Assembly: GCF_036588685.1 (NCBI RefSeq) | Contig: NC_086386.1 | Span: 32,727,883 to 32,791,882, forward strand | Reading direction: 5' to 3' | Source of the DNA: Mytilus trossulus | Taxonomy: Eukaryota; Mollusca; Bivalvia; Mytilida; Mytilidae | Length of the DNA: 64,000 bases | Shown here: positions 22,401 to 33,100 of the stretch, piece after piece | Layout: the number at the start of each line of letters is the position of its first letter | Position numbering within the stretch: the first letter of the stretch is position 1 | Translations under genes and position numbers: made by a program | Notes under the pieces: generated by a model | Told to the model about the DNA's origin: nothing | Seen by the model: only the letters and a program-made list of their open reading frames with translations | Databases searched by the model: none

Positions 22401-24876
22401 AGCTTTCGTTAATTACAATACTTTGACTCGGGTGGTTATATTCCTTCTTTTTGTCATTTGAACTTTTGTTTATGACAGTGCTATGATTCGGGTTGTTTAA
22501 TTCATTGTTTTTATCATTTGAGCTTTCGTTAATTACAATACTTTGACTCGGTTGGTTATATTCCTTCTTTCTGTCATTTGAGCTTTTGTTTATGACAGTG
22601 CTATGATTCGGGTTGTTTAATTCATTGTTTCTATCATTTGAGCTTTCGTTAATTACAATACTTTGACTCGTGTGGTTATATACCTTCTTGTTTTTATTTG
22701 AGCGTCCATCCAATAAAGTACTTTGACTCGAGATGCTATGTTCTATTTTTCTGTTATTTGAGCTTCCGTTCGTGACAGTGCTTTGATTCGGATTGTTACA
22801 ATCCATATTTCTATCATTTGAGCTTCCGTTCATGGCAGTAGGTTTGCAATCACTCTTGATCTGAGTGGTGCTTCCCTTTAAATCTCTCGATGGAATATGC
22901 ATGTGTGCAGTGTTTTCTTTGCTTTTCGTATTTGTTGCATGTCTTTCATAGTCATGAAAATTATTGCTGTCATCTTTGTGTGGGTTTCTGTACTCTGTAT
23001 TAAATTGATTCTTTGAGTTGTAATTATTATGAGAATTCTCAACGCCATTTTTTGACTTTTCTGTAGAATATTTGGAGCCTCCATTCTGTACAAGTATTGT
23101 TTTACTGCCAACGTATTGTTCTGAAGAACGTTTTTCAATTATGACATTACCTTGATTATTTCTTAAATTATCATATTTCATTTGTTTGTCATTTGCCCTT
23201 CCATTTATATCAGTATTTTGACTAGGATTATTATATTCCCTTTTGCGATCATTTGAGCTTCCGTTCATGTCTGTAGTTTTGTTATTATACTCGACATGAG
23301 TACTCCTTCTCTTTGCAACTCTAGATTGTTTATGCGCAATATTTTCGTTGCTTTTTGAATATGTTGCCTGCTGATTTTGATCATTGGTATTGGACTTTTC
23401 GCCTCGATTTGCCAATTTCTTGTCACTAGAACTCAATTCTGAAACAGCACCAACTAAAAGTATGCTTTGTCTTCTATGGTCATGTGATTTATTACTAGAA
23501 TCATTATTTGTGTTTCTGTTCTGTTTGTTATATTTGTCCTTTGTATTGTGTTGATTCTCACAATTTTCAACGACATGCCCTGATTTTCCAGTAAAGGGTT
23601 TAGAGCTGATATTAGTGTCGTTCGTATCGACGCTTTTCGCAGCGTTATCCTTTGCTTGTACCTTTTTGCTGTGTTTCTGGCCTGTCTTGTGACTTCTTGG
23701 TGACATGAATAATATTGCATCTAGTTTGTTGACAGTTTTCCTAAACGATTTAACGGTTGTCCTTTTAGCGTTCGTATAAAGGCAAGTTTCTTCGTCAGGA
23801 TCGTGTCGGTTATGCGCTAAATAAATCAAAGGTTTTAAAAAGAAAGATAGAACTGCTCCAATTAGTGTAATAGTATAGAACCCACTCCATATATTTTCGT
23901 GCAAACTATCGTAAAATGTTACAATGTAATATGGCAACCAACACAGTATTGTTGTTATCCAAATAATAAAAACCGTGACTGCGAGTTGAAACTCATCATT
24001 GCTGTTTTCTAGAAATATTTTACGACTTTTTTTGGTTACGTTCTTTAGTTGTATCAAAATTCCTTTTCGTTTTCCATTGGGAGGGTTCATTGTATTGACC
24101 GACTCTGGTTGTCTAGTATTTTTAGGAAATGATTTCAAATATGATTTGGTTTCACCACTGTTGGATATCGTGTCTTGTTTTGTACCTTGAAGTTTATCAG
24201 CATTACATTCTTTTGTTCTATCATTTGTCTTATTAGATTTTGATTTTCGTTTTTCTTTCTCAAATTTTGCATTTGTTATACAAGGAAATATGCATATTCC
24301 AACGACGAAAAGAATTCCTACACTTACTACAAATATACCAACAAGGAAGTATAAGCTTCTACTTAACTTAGGTATACAAGCAGCTTGGTACGTGTCATAA
24401 GAAATCTCAATCCAACCTGAGAGTGGTATGGCAGCTATGCAAAGATTTAAAATCCAAACAACAATGGCGATCACTGCTGTTTTCCATTTAGGCTCGAATA
24501 ACGTTTGATAGAATCCTTCATTTTTCACTTTCACGACTCTTTCAATGCAAAGTAAAGCTACAAACGTACAGTCTGATAGGTGTAGAAAAATGAACACAAC
24601 ACCTTGTGCCGAGCAGAAGTAACTTGTAAGTTCCCAAGATGCCATAATACCAACAATGCATATCGGAATTAAGATGGCGAAACAAGCCATGAAATCCAAA
24701 ATAATAAGTTGTAGTAATAGCTGGTGAAATGCTGTGTGCAGTTTATTCCTTTGTTTAATCGTAACAATCAAAATAATGTTAAGACTGATACTTAGAAGAA
24801 TGACAATCGCAGAAACAGAAACTAAACTGTACGGTACTAATTTAGTTTCAATCCACTCTGAAAATGGTATGCCCAT
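19435..24876 (-). CDS. Class A-like GPCR with giant Asn-rich repeat tail
   Basis: An intronless gene for a 1813-aa receptor. The frame opens at 24936 with GTG, but the first ATG (24876, in GCCATGG) is the sensible start. Seven helices lie at about 17-40, 51-75, 88-112, 133-151, 174-200, 296-321 and 331-354. Class A marks are visible: N33, D61, C88 with C167 for the extracellular disulfide, E112-R113 in place of DRY, W141, CWLP at 312-315, and KPLIY at 348-352 in place of NPxxY. The third intracellular loop is about 95 residues. From about 355 to the stop, some 1460 residues are low-complexity, rich in Asn, Ser and Lys, and probably disordered and cytoplasmic. They include about 16 tandem 20-residue repeats at 673-992. 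TM7 has no retinal-binding Lys at the expected place, so it is not an opsin. The ligand is unknown. Confidence 0.85.
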   Translation of the reverse strand: MGIPFSEWIETKLVPYSLVSVSAIVILLSISLNIILIVTIKQRNKLHTAFHQLLLQLIILDFMACFAILIPICIVGIMASWELTSYFCSAQGVVFIFLHLSDCTFVALLCIERVVKVKNEGFYQTLFEPKWKTAVIAIVVWILNLCIAAIPLSGWIEISYDTYQAACIPKLSRSLYFLVGIFVVSVGILFVVGICIFPCITNAKFEKEKRKSKSNKTNDRTKECNADKLQGTKQDTISNSGETKSYLKSFPKNTRQPESVNTMNPPNGKRKGILIQLKNVTKKSRKIFLENSNDEFQLAVTVFIIWITTILCWLPYYIVTFYDSLHENIWSGFYTITLIGAVLSFFLKPLIYLAHNRHDPDEETCLYTNAKRTTVKSFRKTVNKLDAILFMSPRSHKTGQKHSKKVQAKDNAAKSVDTNDTNISSKPFTGKSGHVVENCENQHNTKDKYNKQNRNTNNDSSNKSHDHRRQSILLVGAVSELSSSDKKLANRGEKSNTNDQNQQATYSKSNENIAHKQSRVAKRRSTHVEYNNKTTDMNGSSNDRKREYNNPSQNTDINGRANDKQMKYDNLRNNQGNVIIEKRSSEQYVGSKTILVQNGGSKYSTEKSKNGVENSHNNYNSKNQFNTEYRNPHKDDSNNFHDYERHATNTKSKENTAHMHIPSRDLKGSTTQIKSDCKPTAMNGSSNDRNMDCNNPNQSTVTNGSSNNRKIEHSISSQSTLLDGRSNKNKKVYNHTSQSIVINESSNDRNNELNNPNHSTVINKSSNDRKKEYNQPSQSIVINESSNDKNNELNNPNHSTVINKSSNDKKKEYNHPSQSIVINESSNDRNNELNNPNHSTVINKSSNDKKKEYNNPGQSIVINESSNDRNNELNNPNHSTVINKSSNDRKKEYNHPSQSIVINESSNDRNNELNNPNHSTVINKSSNDKKKEYNHPSQSILINRSSNDRKNELSNPSQSILINGNSNDKKYELSNPSQSIAMNGSSHERKKEYKNPSKSTDTGDKPSSQQHTRDKTAIAHNHNRKQDSRNNSDKHSDNQLNLGDRNNDAIQTEKRNELTGENMSEKNKLNGMRQITNKHNIPKHSTSNNSTSEDNSEELRDRSGGTNRNKNEVDDKNVQIYNKQEDYKNKQIQMRDQNISNTQKHYKEETREASLKRKQHNEARVDNAEVLFEDDDAAYTSRPRGVQSIEMFRDHEQEKINQKRYTSKEIEQKQIESGTNKMKINKPNTDVNEGKIYEKNETKSMITENENKQQIDIVASKTNPKNTDSSDGAVNIVSSETPKNNQYHNKTGDHHDTHVTASKTKEQYKTDNTEKTNTSHLGVSVVNGKNKINQRTHQLTKATESDMTKSVDDDNRKLDETSSNSNVKISEMSQSDKKDSIHPSNVTETHQTEHMEQNRPTKGKKETTSIEKDHHQTNNSRSIDSYQRNTGYPVNNTSNQMVLSKSVNTSTNRESGISNKTDSSVASNPQSLNQNYYPRNNKYNDIHSKSPHNSQVADLTGDNNEKLKLYDDKYMSKTERGVDKNSTKGISYFSQNNARELNDHFSVGDLPDDNITRKHKLSGTTSNSVDIKQQKSIFQHHGLDKDDHTSLTMLPLKKHSSEMSPDVATVNNTRERITETNTHNYRSLDGFADGKEKYKGNDQQKISFLQGTLAEKSSNELSANKLAYSKYHVNNPQSSRFITANSSDRSSDLTNVRNIQQSKYKGQGPENDSFLSSSFTEQTFNRREENIIRKKDYTVAQIEDTVKTSNSARNVSGSCPYDIPVLYSANDNTTYSTNNAKPPPIKTVHVLQKSTMKRRSIYDALHGDNNHFY
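21901..22860 (-). repeat. 60-bp coding tandem repeat with 120-bp higher-order unit
   Basis: Sixteen consecutive 60-bp units encode variants of a 20-residue motif containing SSNDRK, EYNNP and SQSIVIN. From 22081 to 22680 the units alternate in two types, giving five nearly identical 120-bp blocks. The frame is kept throughout, so length changes come in whole 20-residue steps. Two more diverged units lie at about 23160-23280. Confidence 0.92.
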
Positions 24877-24893
24877 GGCTGTAGCTATTTTGT

Positions 24894-24938
24894 CTAAACG
24901 TTTTGAAAAGATTCGAAGTCTACTCTTTCGCACCACAT
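24894..24938 (-). promoter_or_regulatory. Overlapping-frame short uORF before receptor start
   Basis: An ATG at 24938 opens a 14-codon frame (MWCERVDFESFQNV) that stops at 24894, 17 bases before the receptor start. If the transcript begins upstream it could dampen translation. Transcription through this region is not shown by the sequence. Confidence 0.4.
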
Positions 24939-24939
24939 A

Positions 24940-26130
24940 CTAATTCATTTATAGACAGTTACGTTGTTTAATGCATTGTATGTGGCAATCTTTCTGAAGT
25001 TGAACAGAATCATAATAATGAATGTTGTCATAATATACACTAGACTTCACTAAGTGAGAGCACATTTCGAAAAAAAGTACAATATACTTCTAACATTATG
25101 CAGCTTATTGATATTCAATATACAAACATTTATTTAATTTAGAAGTAATCTTCCTTTAATGAATTGTCACTGAAACAATATTTTCTTAAAGAATGCATTA
25201 GTTAAATATGGTTACAGACTTTTATTGATTATTGGGTATTAGTTTATTTTTATAATATAACACATTTTAATATGACCTGGAATGTATAAATCGTCTCAAA
25301 GTACAAGGGGTCAACAAAATAACGTATAAAACGTTGAATTAACATGTTAATCATACCTGTAAAGTTTAATTACAAGTTTGGTAACTGTTAATATAAGGTT
25401 ACATTTAAACATATTTAATAGATGAATCTGACTGAAAGCAAACTAAACATTGTTGTTAAAGACCCTATGTTTCACTCAATATATGATGATTTGGCGTATG
25501 GACTTTGGTGACTGTGTAGTTAATATGTAGGCAACCTATCTTTGTATTTATATGCAAAAAATCATATCCAAGACATGTGTTTGATCTTCCTTTGAATGTC
25601 TTGCTTGTCTCGGGTGGTTATGGTTGGTGTGGTCTGTGTTGATGTCTGGTGTTTTAATAAACTTTTGTAATCCTTTTTAATCATTTTACTTAGGAAAAAT
25701 ATCAAGTTTGTGATATAATGCATTTTACTTTTATTTAATTTACATAAAAAGAATTCGTTCTCGTGCTAAGTATACCGCTCTAATGCAAAATTTTGACAAA
25801 CAGAATATGGTGCACTTGCGTGACAGATTCGAATAGCCCACTCCCATTAGACCAATGTCGAGCTGATGACCAAATAAGAAGTCATCTTATTTCGGCAGTT
25901 CCTGAGAGATCAATGGTGACAATATTTAGTTTTCGGTAAACATATACTAGATAATCAAAGTATAGCAAACAGGTATCGTTTTGCTGACAGATTCGCACAC
26001 GTTACAAATCACCCCTATAAAATTGCTTACCAAATGTAAAGTGTTGCAAAAACATTTGTTGATTCGAACGAACAGAAAGACGGACATGGTGAGTGAAATC
26101 TAACACTCTACGCCTGATTAGTTTTTTTGT
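24940..26130. other. No gene recognised
   Basis: 5' flank of the receptor gene. AT-rich, with no supported exon, RNA gene or repeat. Confidence 0.4.
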
Positions 26131-26133
26131 TTC

Positions 26134-26804
26134 ATAGGTAGCAATACACAGTTAGGAAAAAAACTTAAAATTGACACTCATAATTTTTAAACACCCTCTT
26201 TCCCCTCCTGTCTAACAAAGAAGGCTTTATATGTGTGTTATGCATGTATATACTTGAAGAAAGAGAATCTTCCATAGATTTGATTTCTAATGGTCATAAG
26301 GGTGAAATATAATCCCTTTTGGGTGTAACCATGGCAACAATCTGCATTTCTTAGATACAAAATATAGCAAAAAAGGGGGGTAAACATGTTACAAAAGTCT
26401 CCAAAATTTAGTCTAAAGGAAAATTTCAATGAATTACAGTGATACCTTTCCTGAATCCATAGGTTTATATCTATCAAGTGGTCAAAAAAAAATCATATGT
26501 CTTCCTGCTCGTTTTTCCATAAAATTGAGTTGAAAAGATCGAGCGCAAAATCTTTGTTGATAAACACTACAATAATTTATGAACCTATGAACGGTACGGA
26601 TAGGAAAATACGGACTGTCAATCATTGAAATGGCCTATAAAACATGTTCAAATCAATCTAAATGTTCATATAAACCCACTAAGAAGGCTATATTAGTCTT
26701 CAATTATCTAAAGATCAATTTTATTGTACAAAAACTTTCATATTTAAAAAATTCACAGGGGCCATAATGCGAAACTAAACTTCTAACTGTGTATTGCTAC
26801 CATA
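26134..26804. mobile_element. MITE-like element, about 670 bp
   Basis: Terminal inverted repeats ATAGGTAGCAATACACAGTT (left) and AACTGTGTATTGCTACCATA (right) bound a non-autonomous element. The inner 79-codon minus-strand frame (26238-26477) is part of it and not a gene. Confidence 0.65.
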
Positions 26805-26989
26805 GTTCATAAACGAAAATCCGGATCAGTGTATATTCGGGTAAATCTGGTATACCTCATATGATTTAAGTCAATATCAACCGACGAAGAGTTATCTTTT
26901 TGACTCAGTTTTATATTAAAGTCTAACCAAATATACTATAGCAGGCCATCAGCAGAAAATTATCATATTGTTTTTTATGAGGATAAGAA

Positions 26990-27163
26990 ATGAGGCGGGA
27001 GGTTTTCAGAGCTGTTTGGTTCTTGTTTTCATTTTTTCCGATCTTCGTTGGTTGTGTAAAGCTATTTACTTCGGAAAATTGGGATTTGGAGTTCGTCAAA
27101 GATTATGTTCTATGTCAGCCTTGTTATAATAGCTGTTTTATCTGCAAGGTAAATGACATTTGA
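26990..27163 (+). CDS. Possible small secreted peptide or first exon
   Basis: A 57-codon frame not matched to any family. Residues about 8-22 are hydrophobic (VWFLFSFFPIFVGC) after a basic start, as in a signal peptide. A Cys cluster C42, C45, C49, C52 follows (CQPCYNSCFIC). A good splice donor, AAG|GTAAAT at 27148, falls just after the last Cys, so this may be exon 1 of a longer plus-strand gene with later exons I could not find. The ATG has G at -3. A competing overlapping ATG at 26976 reads another frame. Low confidence. Confidence 0.25.
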   Translation: MRREVFRAVWFLFSFFPIFVGCVKLFTSENWDLEFVKDYVLCQPCYNSCFICKVNDI

Positions 27164-27479
27164 TTTTCATGTTTCAACGTTGTGCTTTAAATTAATATTT
27201 TGGTATATCATACATATTTGCACTCTTTATTTCAAATTGCAACTTACACATAGTAAAATCGAGTGAGAGTTTCAGCAATGACCTTTCTTAATGTCTGTAC
27301 TTTCTTTTTGGATTATTTTCATTTTGGAAGTCTTGTTATGTTTTTTGAGATTTTGGAAATAGTTTTTGCTCTTGATTAATCTATATTGCTTTGATTCAAG
27401 ATTAATGCTGATTTAAACAGCCCTGGTGTTCATCAATTCGCTTCTCGCTAGGCTCCATGTAATTCCTTTTCCTTCAAAA

Positions 27480-27640
27480 TCTTCATAGTGAGCAAAATAA
27501 AAAAAAAACTAAATACCAATCTCCAAGGAAATTCCAAATGGAAAGTCTTATGAATTGTCAAAATCAAAGGATCATACACATCAAACAAATGGAAAACGAC
27601 TGTCATATTCCTGATTTGGTACCAGCAAATACTGAACCTA
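27480..27640 (+). repeat. Interspersed repeat family D, copy 1
   Basis: Contains GGAAATTCCAAATGGAAAGT and a CTGTCATATTCCTGATTTGG phrase. Other copies are at 37865-38040 (inverted), 60950-61030 and 63240-63290, with partial pieces inside the duplication at 60.5-60.9 kb. A family A end (27745-27790) follows. Confidence 0.65.
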
Positions 27641-28472
27641 CCATGTGATTTTATACGTATGATTCAAATGTCAGTGCAATAAGACATACATTTCTTGAAG
27701 GAAATGTTTGTCTGTGTAGTGTTTAAAAACAGATTGCCTATAGATATAGGGAGATGTGGTGTGAGTGCCAATGAGACAACTCTCAATCAAAATAACAATT
27801 TAAAAAAAAAGGTATTTTAGTATGTCTGTTTAGAAATGGTACTTTAAGGCAATTGAACTATAAAAATTAAGTCTAGTTCAGATGACTTCCATCAATAGGA
27901 CATATTCACCTTTAATCATAATATAGACATAATTTCAAAGTTGACATGGCTTAATCATGTTGGATTTGACAAAAATTATACCAAAATCTATTGAAAAGAT
28001 GGTAATCAGATTCCTTTTTTTTAAATCAAGAACTCTAACATTAGAAGTGGTTCAATAGAAAAGGCAAAGTATCTCAATATATAATTTCCTGATGGAAGTT
28101 GAACTATAAATTACAACTAACTATTTCAATAAAATTTCATATTTTTTATTAATTAGGTAACAAGTGTATATAATCAACAAGTAACATCCCATGATGCAAT
28201 GTGTATACATAATGACATAAAAATGGTGATGTAAAAAATATCAAATCGTATCAATCCCTCGACCATGTGAGTTATACAGTAACATACAAACAAAACAAAA
28301 ATCATAAACAATTATAATTTTATACAACAAATAATTCTTTTGATTACACATGGACAATAATGCTGTGCAAATATTACAAAGACAATTGATAATTGTAAAG
28401 TTTGATACATTCAGAGCACTGGCTATGCTGATATCATATGGGCTGTGTCGGAAAGAAATCGACCTTATGCAA

Positions 28473-28655
28473 ATAAATATAGATTCTACTACTGCATAGA
28501 GTGTGATACGATATTTAACCACTCGAGAGAATTAATTCTTTAAATTTAAAACGCCAGGCTTGCCTAGCGTTTTAAATATTTAAAATTTAACTGTCGAGAG
28601 TGGATTAATATCGTATTACATGAGATTTGGTGGTAGAATCTGTTTCTCTAATGAT
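28473..28655. mobile_element. Long foldback (MITE-like) element
   Basis: Arms pair over about 80 bases: AGATTCTACTACTGCATAGA and GATACGATATTTAACCACTC on the left match the reverse complement of the right arm ending near 28655. The centre is AAAACGCCAGGC/GCCTAGCGTTTT. Confidence 0.6.
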
Positions 28656-28659
28656 TTTC

Positions 28660-30059
28660 AAACAATATTCCTTCTTTGGGACTGATCTGCTAAAAGATGT
28701 GTTCTTTCTATGTGACAGCAATCAGACAAGGTCGCCTTTTTTCATGCCGTCACAATAGGAAATTCAGAGGAAAACAAGACAATTCAACGTCATAATTGTA
28801 TTTTAACCAATGAAGAACTGAGATCAAACAAAACCACACGTTGATAAATTTTTCTTATACAATGGATATGGGTACAGAAAGGGATAAATTGACAAAGAAT
28901 TAGAGAAATTTAAATACATCTGTTATCCTTTTTTGGGTTGACAAAAATCAAAAGGGGAAGACTGTTATTGTATAAAAATTGATTTGTAATTAGAACTCTA
29001 CAAAACTGACCAACAATCATCTTTTAATTTTGTAATTTGAATAACCAAAATCACATTCAAAGTCTTATGAATCTACATGTAAACGTACACTTGCACAAGG
29101 TCAATTTTTCTTCGATGCAGCTAATATATAATTTTAGTGACTAATGAATACATAAAATATTGCACTTAAAGTGATTATTAAAAAAGGCAGAGAGTATAAA
29201 AAAGTTTTAAAAGTCGTTACAATAATGAAAATAATGGACATTTTTTATTTCAATCAAAACTTTCAGATGAAACAGTACACTTCAAGGGTAATCAACAAGT
29301 GAAAAACAAAAATCTCATGACTTAAAGTGTCTCCTCAAGAAGAAAAGACTAAAACATGTTAATAAGTAAACTTTCATGGGCGATTATTCCAGTATAAGGA
29401 GTTTTAACTGTGCATTACAACAATATTTTGTGACTTTTGGTTGACCTTTTTACCAACCAATAACTGCCAGTATGTGAGCTTCACTTAGTATTGTTTTCAT
29501 ATTAACAAGATGTTTAAGACCCTTTTTATGAAAAAATTAACTTGAAAATTGCACATACATTTGCTAGCTAAGGCAAAAAAAATATATAATAAAGTCAAAC
29601 TTTACTATTAAGGCCATCTTACTTAATGAAAATCATATATTAAACCCAAATATTTGGTTTGTTTTGGCTCATATGCAGGCTCCTTTGAATGAACACTACC
29701 ATAATTTCCCATGACTTTTTATGAATGCAAAAATCTAGTGTTTATAGCAAAATGCAAATATCCAATATCAGATATATTTATCATTAATCAGGTTAGATTT
29801 CAAATAAAAGTGAGAGGTATATTTAACTACCTTATATATGTTTTGTATTTTATGGATCATAAGAAAAAAATATACTTCTTATATTTGGGAATAAATAACC
29901 ATATTAGTTCCAGTGCTGATACTAGTTAAAAAAAACAACCCTAAAACAACCTCCCATAATAAAAGTTCTTCAAACTTTGTTCAGACTTAGCAAACACTGA
30001 ATTTCTGAGTCCAGTTATCTATGCCTTCTGAGTCCAATTCAAGAATAGAGTTGTTCATT
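28660..30059. other. 3' flank and probable 3' UTR of INTU
   Basis: No coding sequence is recognised. On the minus strand the nearest canonical AATAAA beyond the INTU stop is near 29246, which would give a 3' UTR of about 0.8 kb; closer CATAAA variants also exist. Confidence 0.35.
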
Positions 30060-30165
30060 TTATCCAGGTTTTATACCAAAAGCTATTTTAAAAGCAAGTT
30101 CTACTGAGCTCTGTGGTGTGCCATCTTTAAAACAAACATAGGATTCTGTTAAACTTCTCTGTCTC
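30060..30165 (-). CDS. INTU: INTU terminal exon
   Basis: Acceptor TTTTTTCAG precedes it. It encodes SYVCFKDGTPQ and ELAFKIAFGIKPG and then TAA at 30062-30060. This matches the conserved C terminus of INTU, including the SVELAFKIAFG helix. Confidence 0.88.
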
Positions 30166-33100
30166 CTGAAAAAAGGTAAATATTGTTAAAAATCATTTCC
30201 CTTCTAATTTTCTTGGATACATATATCATTGCATACATGTATGTACTCACTTCATTTGACCTCTATCAAATTACAAAATAAAAAGTTCGCCTTTCCTTTT
30301 GCAGAAATTGGTAAATTAATAGCAAACATTTATCTCACATTTTAGAGAGTCTGACAATAATAAACACAACAACATTGAATAAACAAAGGTTTCAAACAAA
30401 AAAAGTACTTCTGAACTTACCCAACAACCCAGTATGAGATTTGGGACTTTTCCTGAGACTCCTGACTGGTGATACTAAATAATACCCCTTCCTCTCTGAC
30501 ATTTCTGAATGTAGGATCTTGTCTTACTGGTAACATGTGGTTGTTTTCTGAACCTTGATCTGATGTTTTCTACAAGAAAATAATTCCAACATTTATTACA
30601 TTTGCACTATGCACAGAAATATGGGTATAACACTTTAAATTATAGGCTTAATATACATGTAGTTAACAAAACTATTTTATTTAGTTTTTCAATATCAAAA
30701 TCACTTTATAACCCTGTAAATAGCTAATTGGTCAGAATATGGAACAACCAGAACTCGGAAATCAAATAATATCAAAGCTTTAATCCTTCGGACTTTATAA
30801 ACATTCAGCTACAATGCTTCAGCACAGAAGCTTTATTAATGATATGGTAAAATTCTGCCAATGATTTTGATTGTTTTCTACAATATTTTATAACTTATTT
30901 GTTATACAGTTATCTTCCCCTCTGCCATTAAGAATTTAAAATATTTAAATGAACTAACTTACCTTCTTGAACCTATATCTATCAAAGATATATTTAATCC
31001 TGGTACAGGCAAGAGAGAAGTTATGAAGAATTGTAGAATCCATTTCACTAGAGTCGGATTTAATATAAACACCTTCATGTTTGTCCACATGTAAATAATG
31101 TAACATACAATTATCTACACCTACTGACAACCTGAAAGAAAAGGACAAATGTTATAAAAAAATAACTTTATAAAATCTTTATAACATTTCAGAGAAAAAT
31201 CTTTTTATAAGGTAAAGCAATCACATTTATATCTTAATTTTTCATTAACTTTATCAAGACTCACATAATGTTGGTTGCTAAGCGACAAACACATTTCTCT
31301 GTAGAGGATTTTATTGCAACAAAATAACTATAATGTATATGTTGTGTCAAGAAGTTGAAAAAAAAACTCGATCATTGGTTGCTGTCTTTCATATTTGATT
31401 TTGTTGATTGTTTTTTCCTAAATCAGATTGTCAGTTTTCTCATTTCAATTGTTCACATTTTTGTCAAATCTGTGTCTTTTATGTAGCTGATTAAACAGAA
31501 GTTTATGGCAAAATACTAGATCTCCTTATCTAAAGTAAATGCTTTCTCTGTAGCCAACACTACATATAGGTACACAGAGATGACTTCATGAAGGTCTCAT
31601 GGGGGTATACTATAGCTAGTGATCACATACTCCAATTTTTTGGGCAATATAATCATATATTCATCAGTCATTTTGGTCCAAAGAATTTCATAAATAGGTT
31701 ATAGGCATTTAAGTTGATTCAAATGTCAATGAAGCTATTGCGTTCAATACAATAAAATGTTATAGTTGTTAGTCTTTCAAATCCCAAGTTGATTGTGTGG
31801 TATACTAACTTTTAATTTCACCAAGAAATGTTTAACAATTTCGTCTGTAGATACTATTGTTTTGTGGCATACTGGAATTTTTATATTACAACAGAGCAAA
31901 CAGCAAATTAAAATAAAATAACAGAAAACACATTTTAATTAAGGTTTTACAATAGTCATTTTTGGGGCCTTTTGTAGCTTGCTGTTCGGTGTGAGCTAAA
32001 GATCCATGTTGAAGGCCATACCTTGACCTATAATTGTTTACTTTTACAAATTGTGACTTGAAAAGAGAGTTGTCTCATTAGCACTTATATCACATCTTCC
32101 TATATCTAATTATTTTAAACTTACTTGATATCTGTTCTGGGTAATTCTAACCCATGATTCAGGTCATAGAGACAACTACCCTCTGTATTGTGGTGATGTA
32201 AAGAGGTCTTCTGAAAAACAAAACATAACATCTTGTGATGATTGAAATTGAAGATGAAATTGTCCTGTCATCACTTTATGAAAATATGGGTTTTTCTGAA
32301 TACAATAATTAACATGTAACGTGAATAAATGAAAGATATATGTATAAATATAAAGATACACAAAACTGTGATTCAAACATTTTAAACATTTGAATGAATA
32401 CATCCCAAAAAGAGGAGATTCTAAAAGTTGTTGTCAATAACTCAATCACAGATGTATAAAAATGGAACAATTTATAAAAAGTTATGTAAAACCTGATTGT
32501 ACAATACCTTACCTTATTGCCACTATCTACACTTGATCCACTGTCAGACGAAGCACTAGATCTAACTGAGGAATCTCTATGGAAACGTGCCGATTTTCTG
32601 TGTCTGTTAAACATATTGTTCTTCACAACTTCTGTGTAAAATAAAATCACTTGTTAAACAAGATGTTTTGAATTCCTCCGAATATATTTGCACAAATACC
32701 GTTAAAAATAGTTCTTATGTATAGTATTGAATAATTCATAGCATTTATGGTCATATTCTATATAATCTTTTATCTTATCCTGAAGATGCTGTTTTTCCAT
32801 TGTTCCATGCATGTATGTAATTTGTTTGACATCTATGAAAAGAAAAGCAGCCAAAAGCTAGGGACTAAGTTGAAATTGCAGTGAAGTTTGAACTGTTGCT
32901 CTGTTAAAGACCTCACTGAGACTTAACGATGAAGGACAGCTATAAAAAGCTTACCCCTTTGCTTTAGACTTGTCAAGTAGAGAAGGGATTTTGTGTATGA
33001 ATCTAAACACCTTTATACTCTATTTTTCTTTTCTTCAGTTGATTTTAGAAATTTCAAAGATAAACATGTTTATTAGCCATCTATGTTGGAATAACTAGTT

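Noticed and set aside
20274-24190. Several plus-strand ORFs opposite the receptor gene
   Set aside because: They are antisense shadows of the long minus-strand coding frame.
19435-24876. Receptor as an opsin
   Set aside because: The position six residues before the KPLIY motif is Val, not the retinal-binding Lys; the Lys present is at the NPxxY Asn position.
19435-24936. Receptor start at 24936
   Set aside because: That codon is GTG directly after a stop. The first ATG at 24876 has a far better initiation context.
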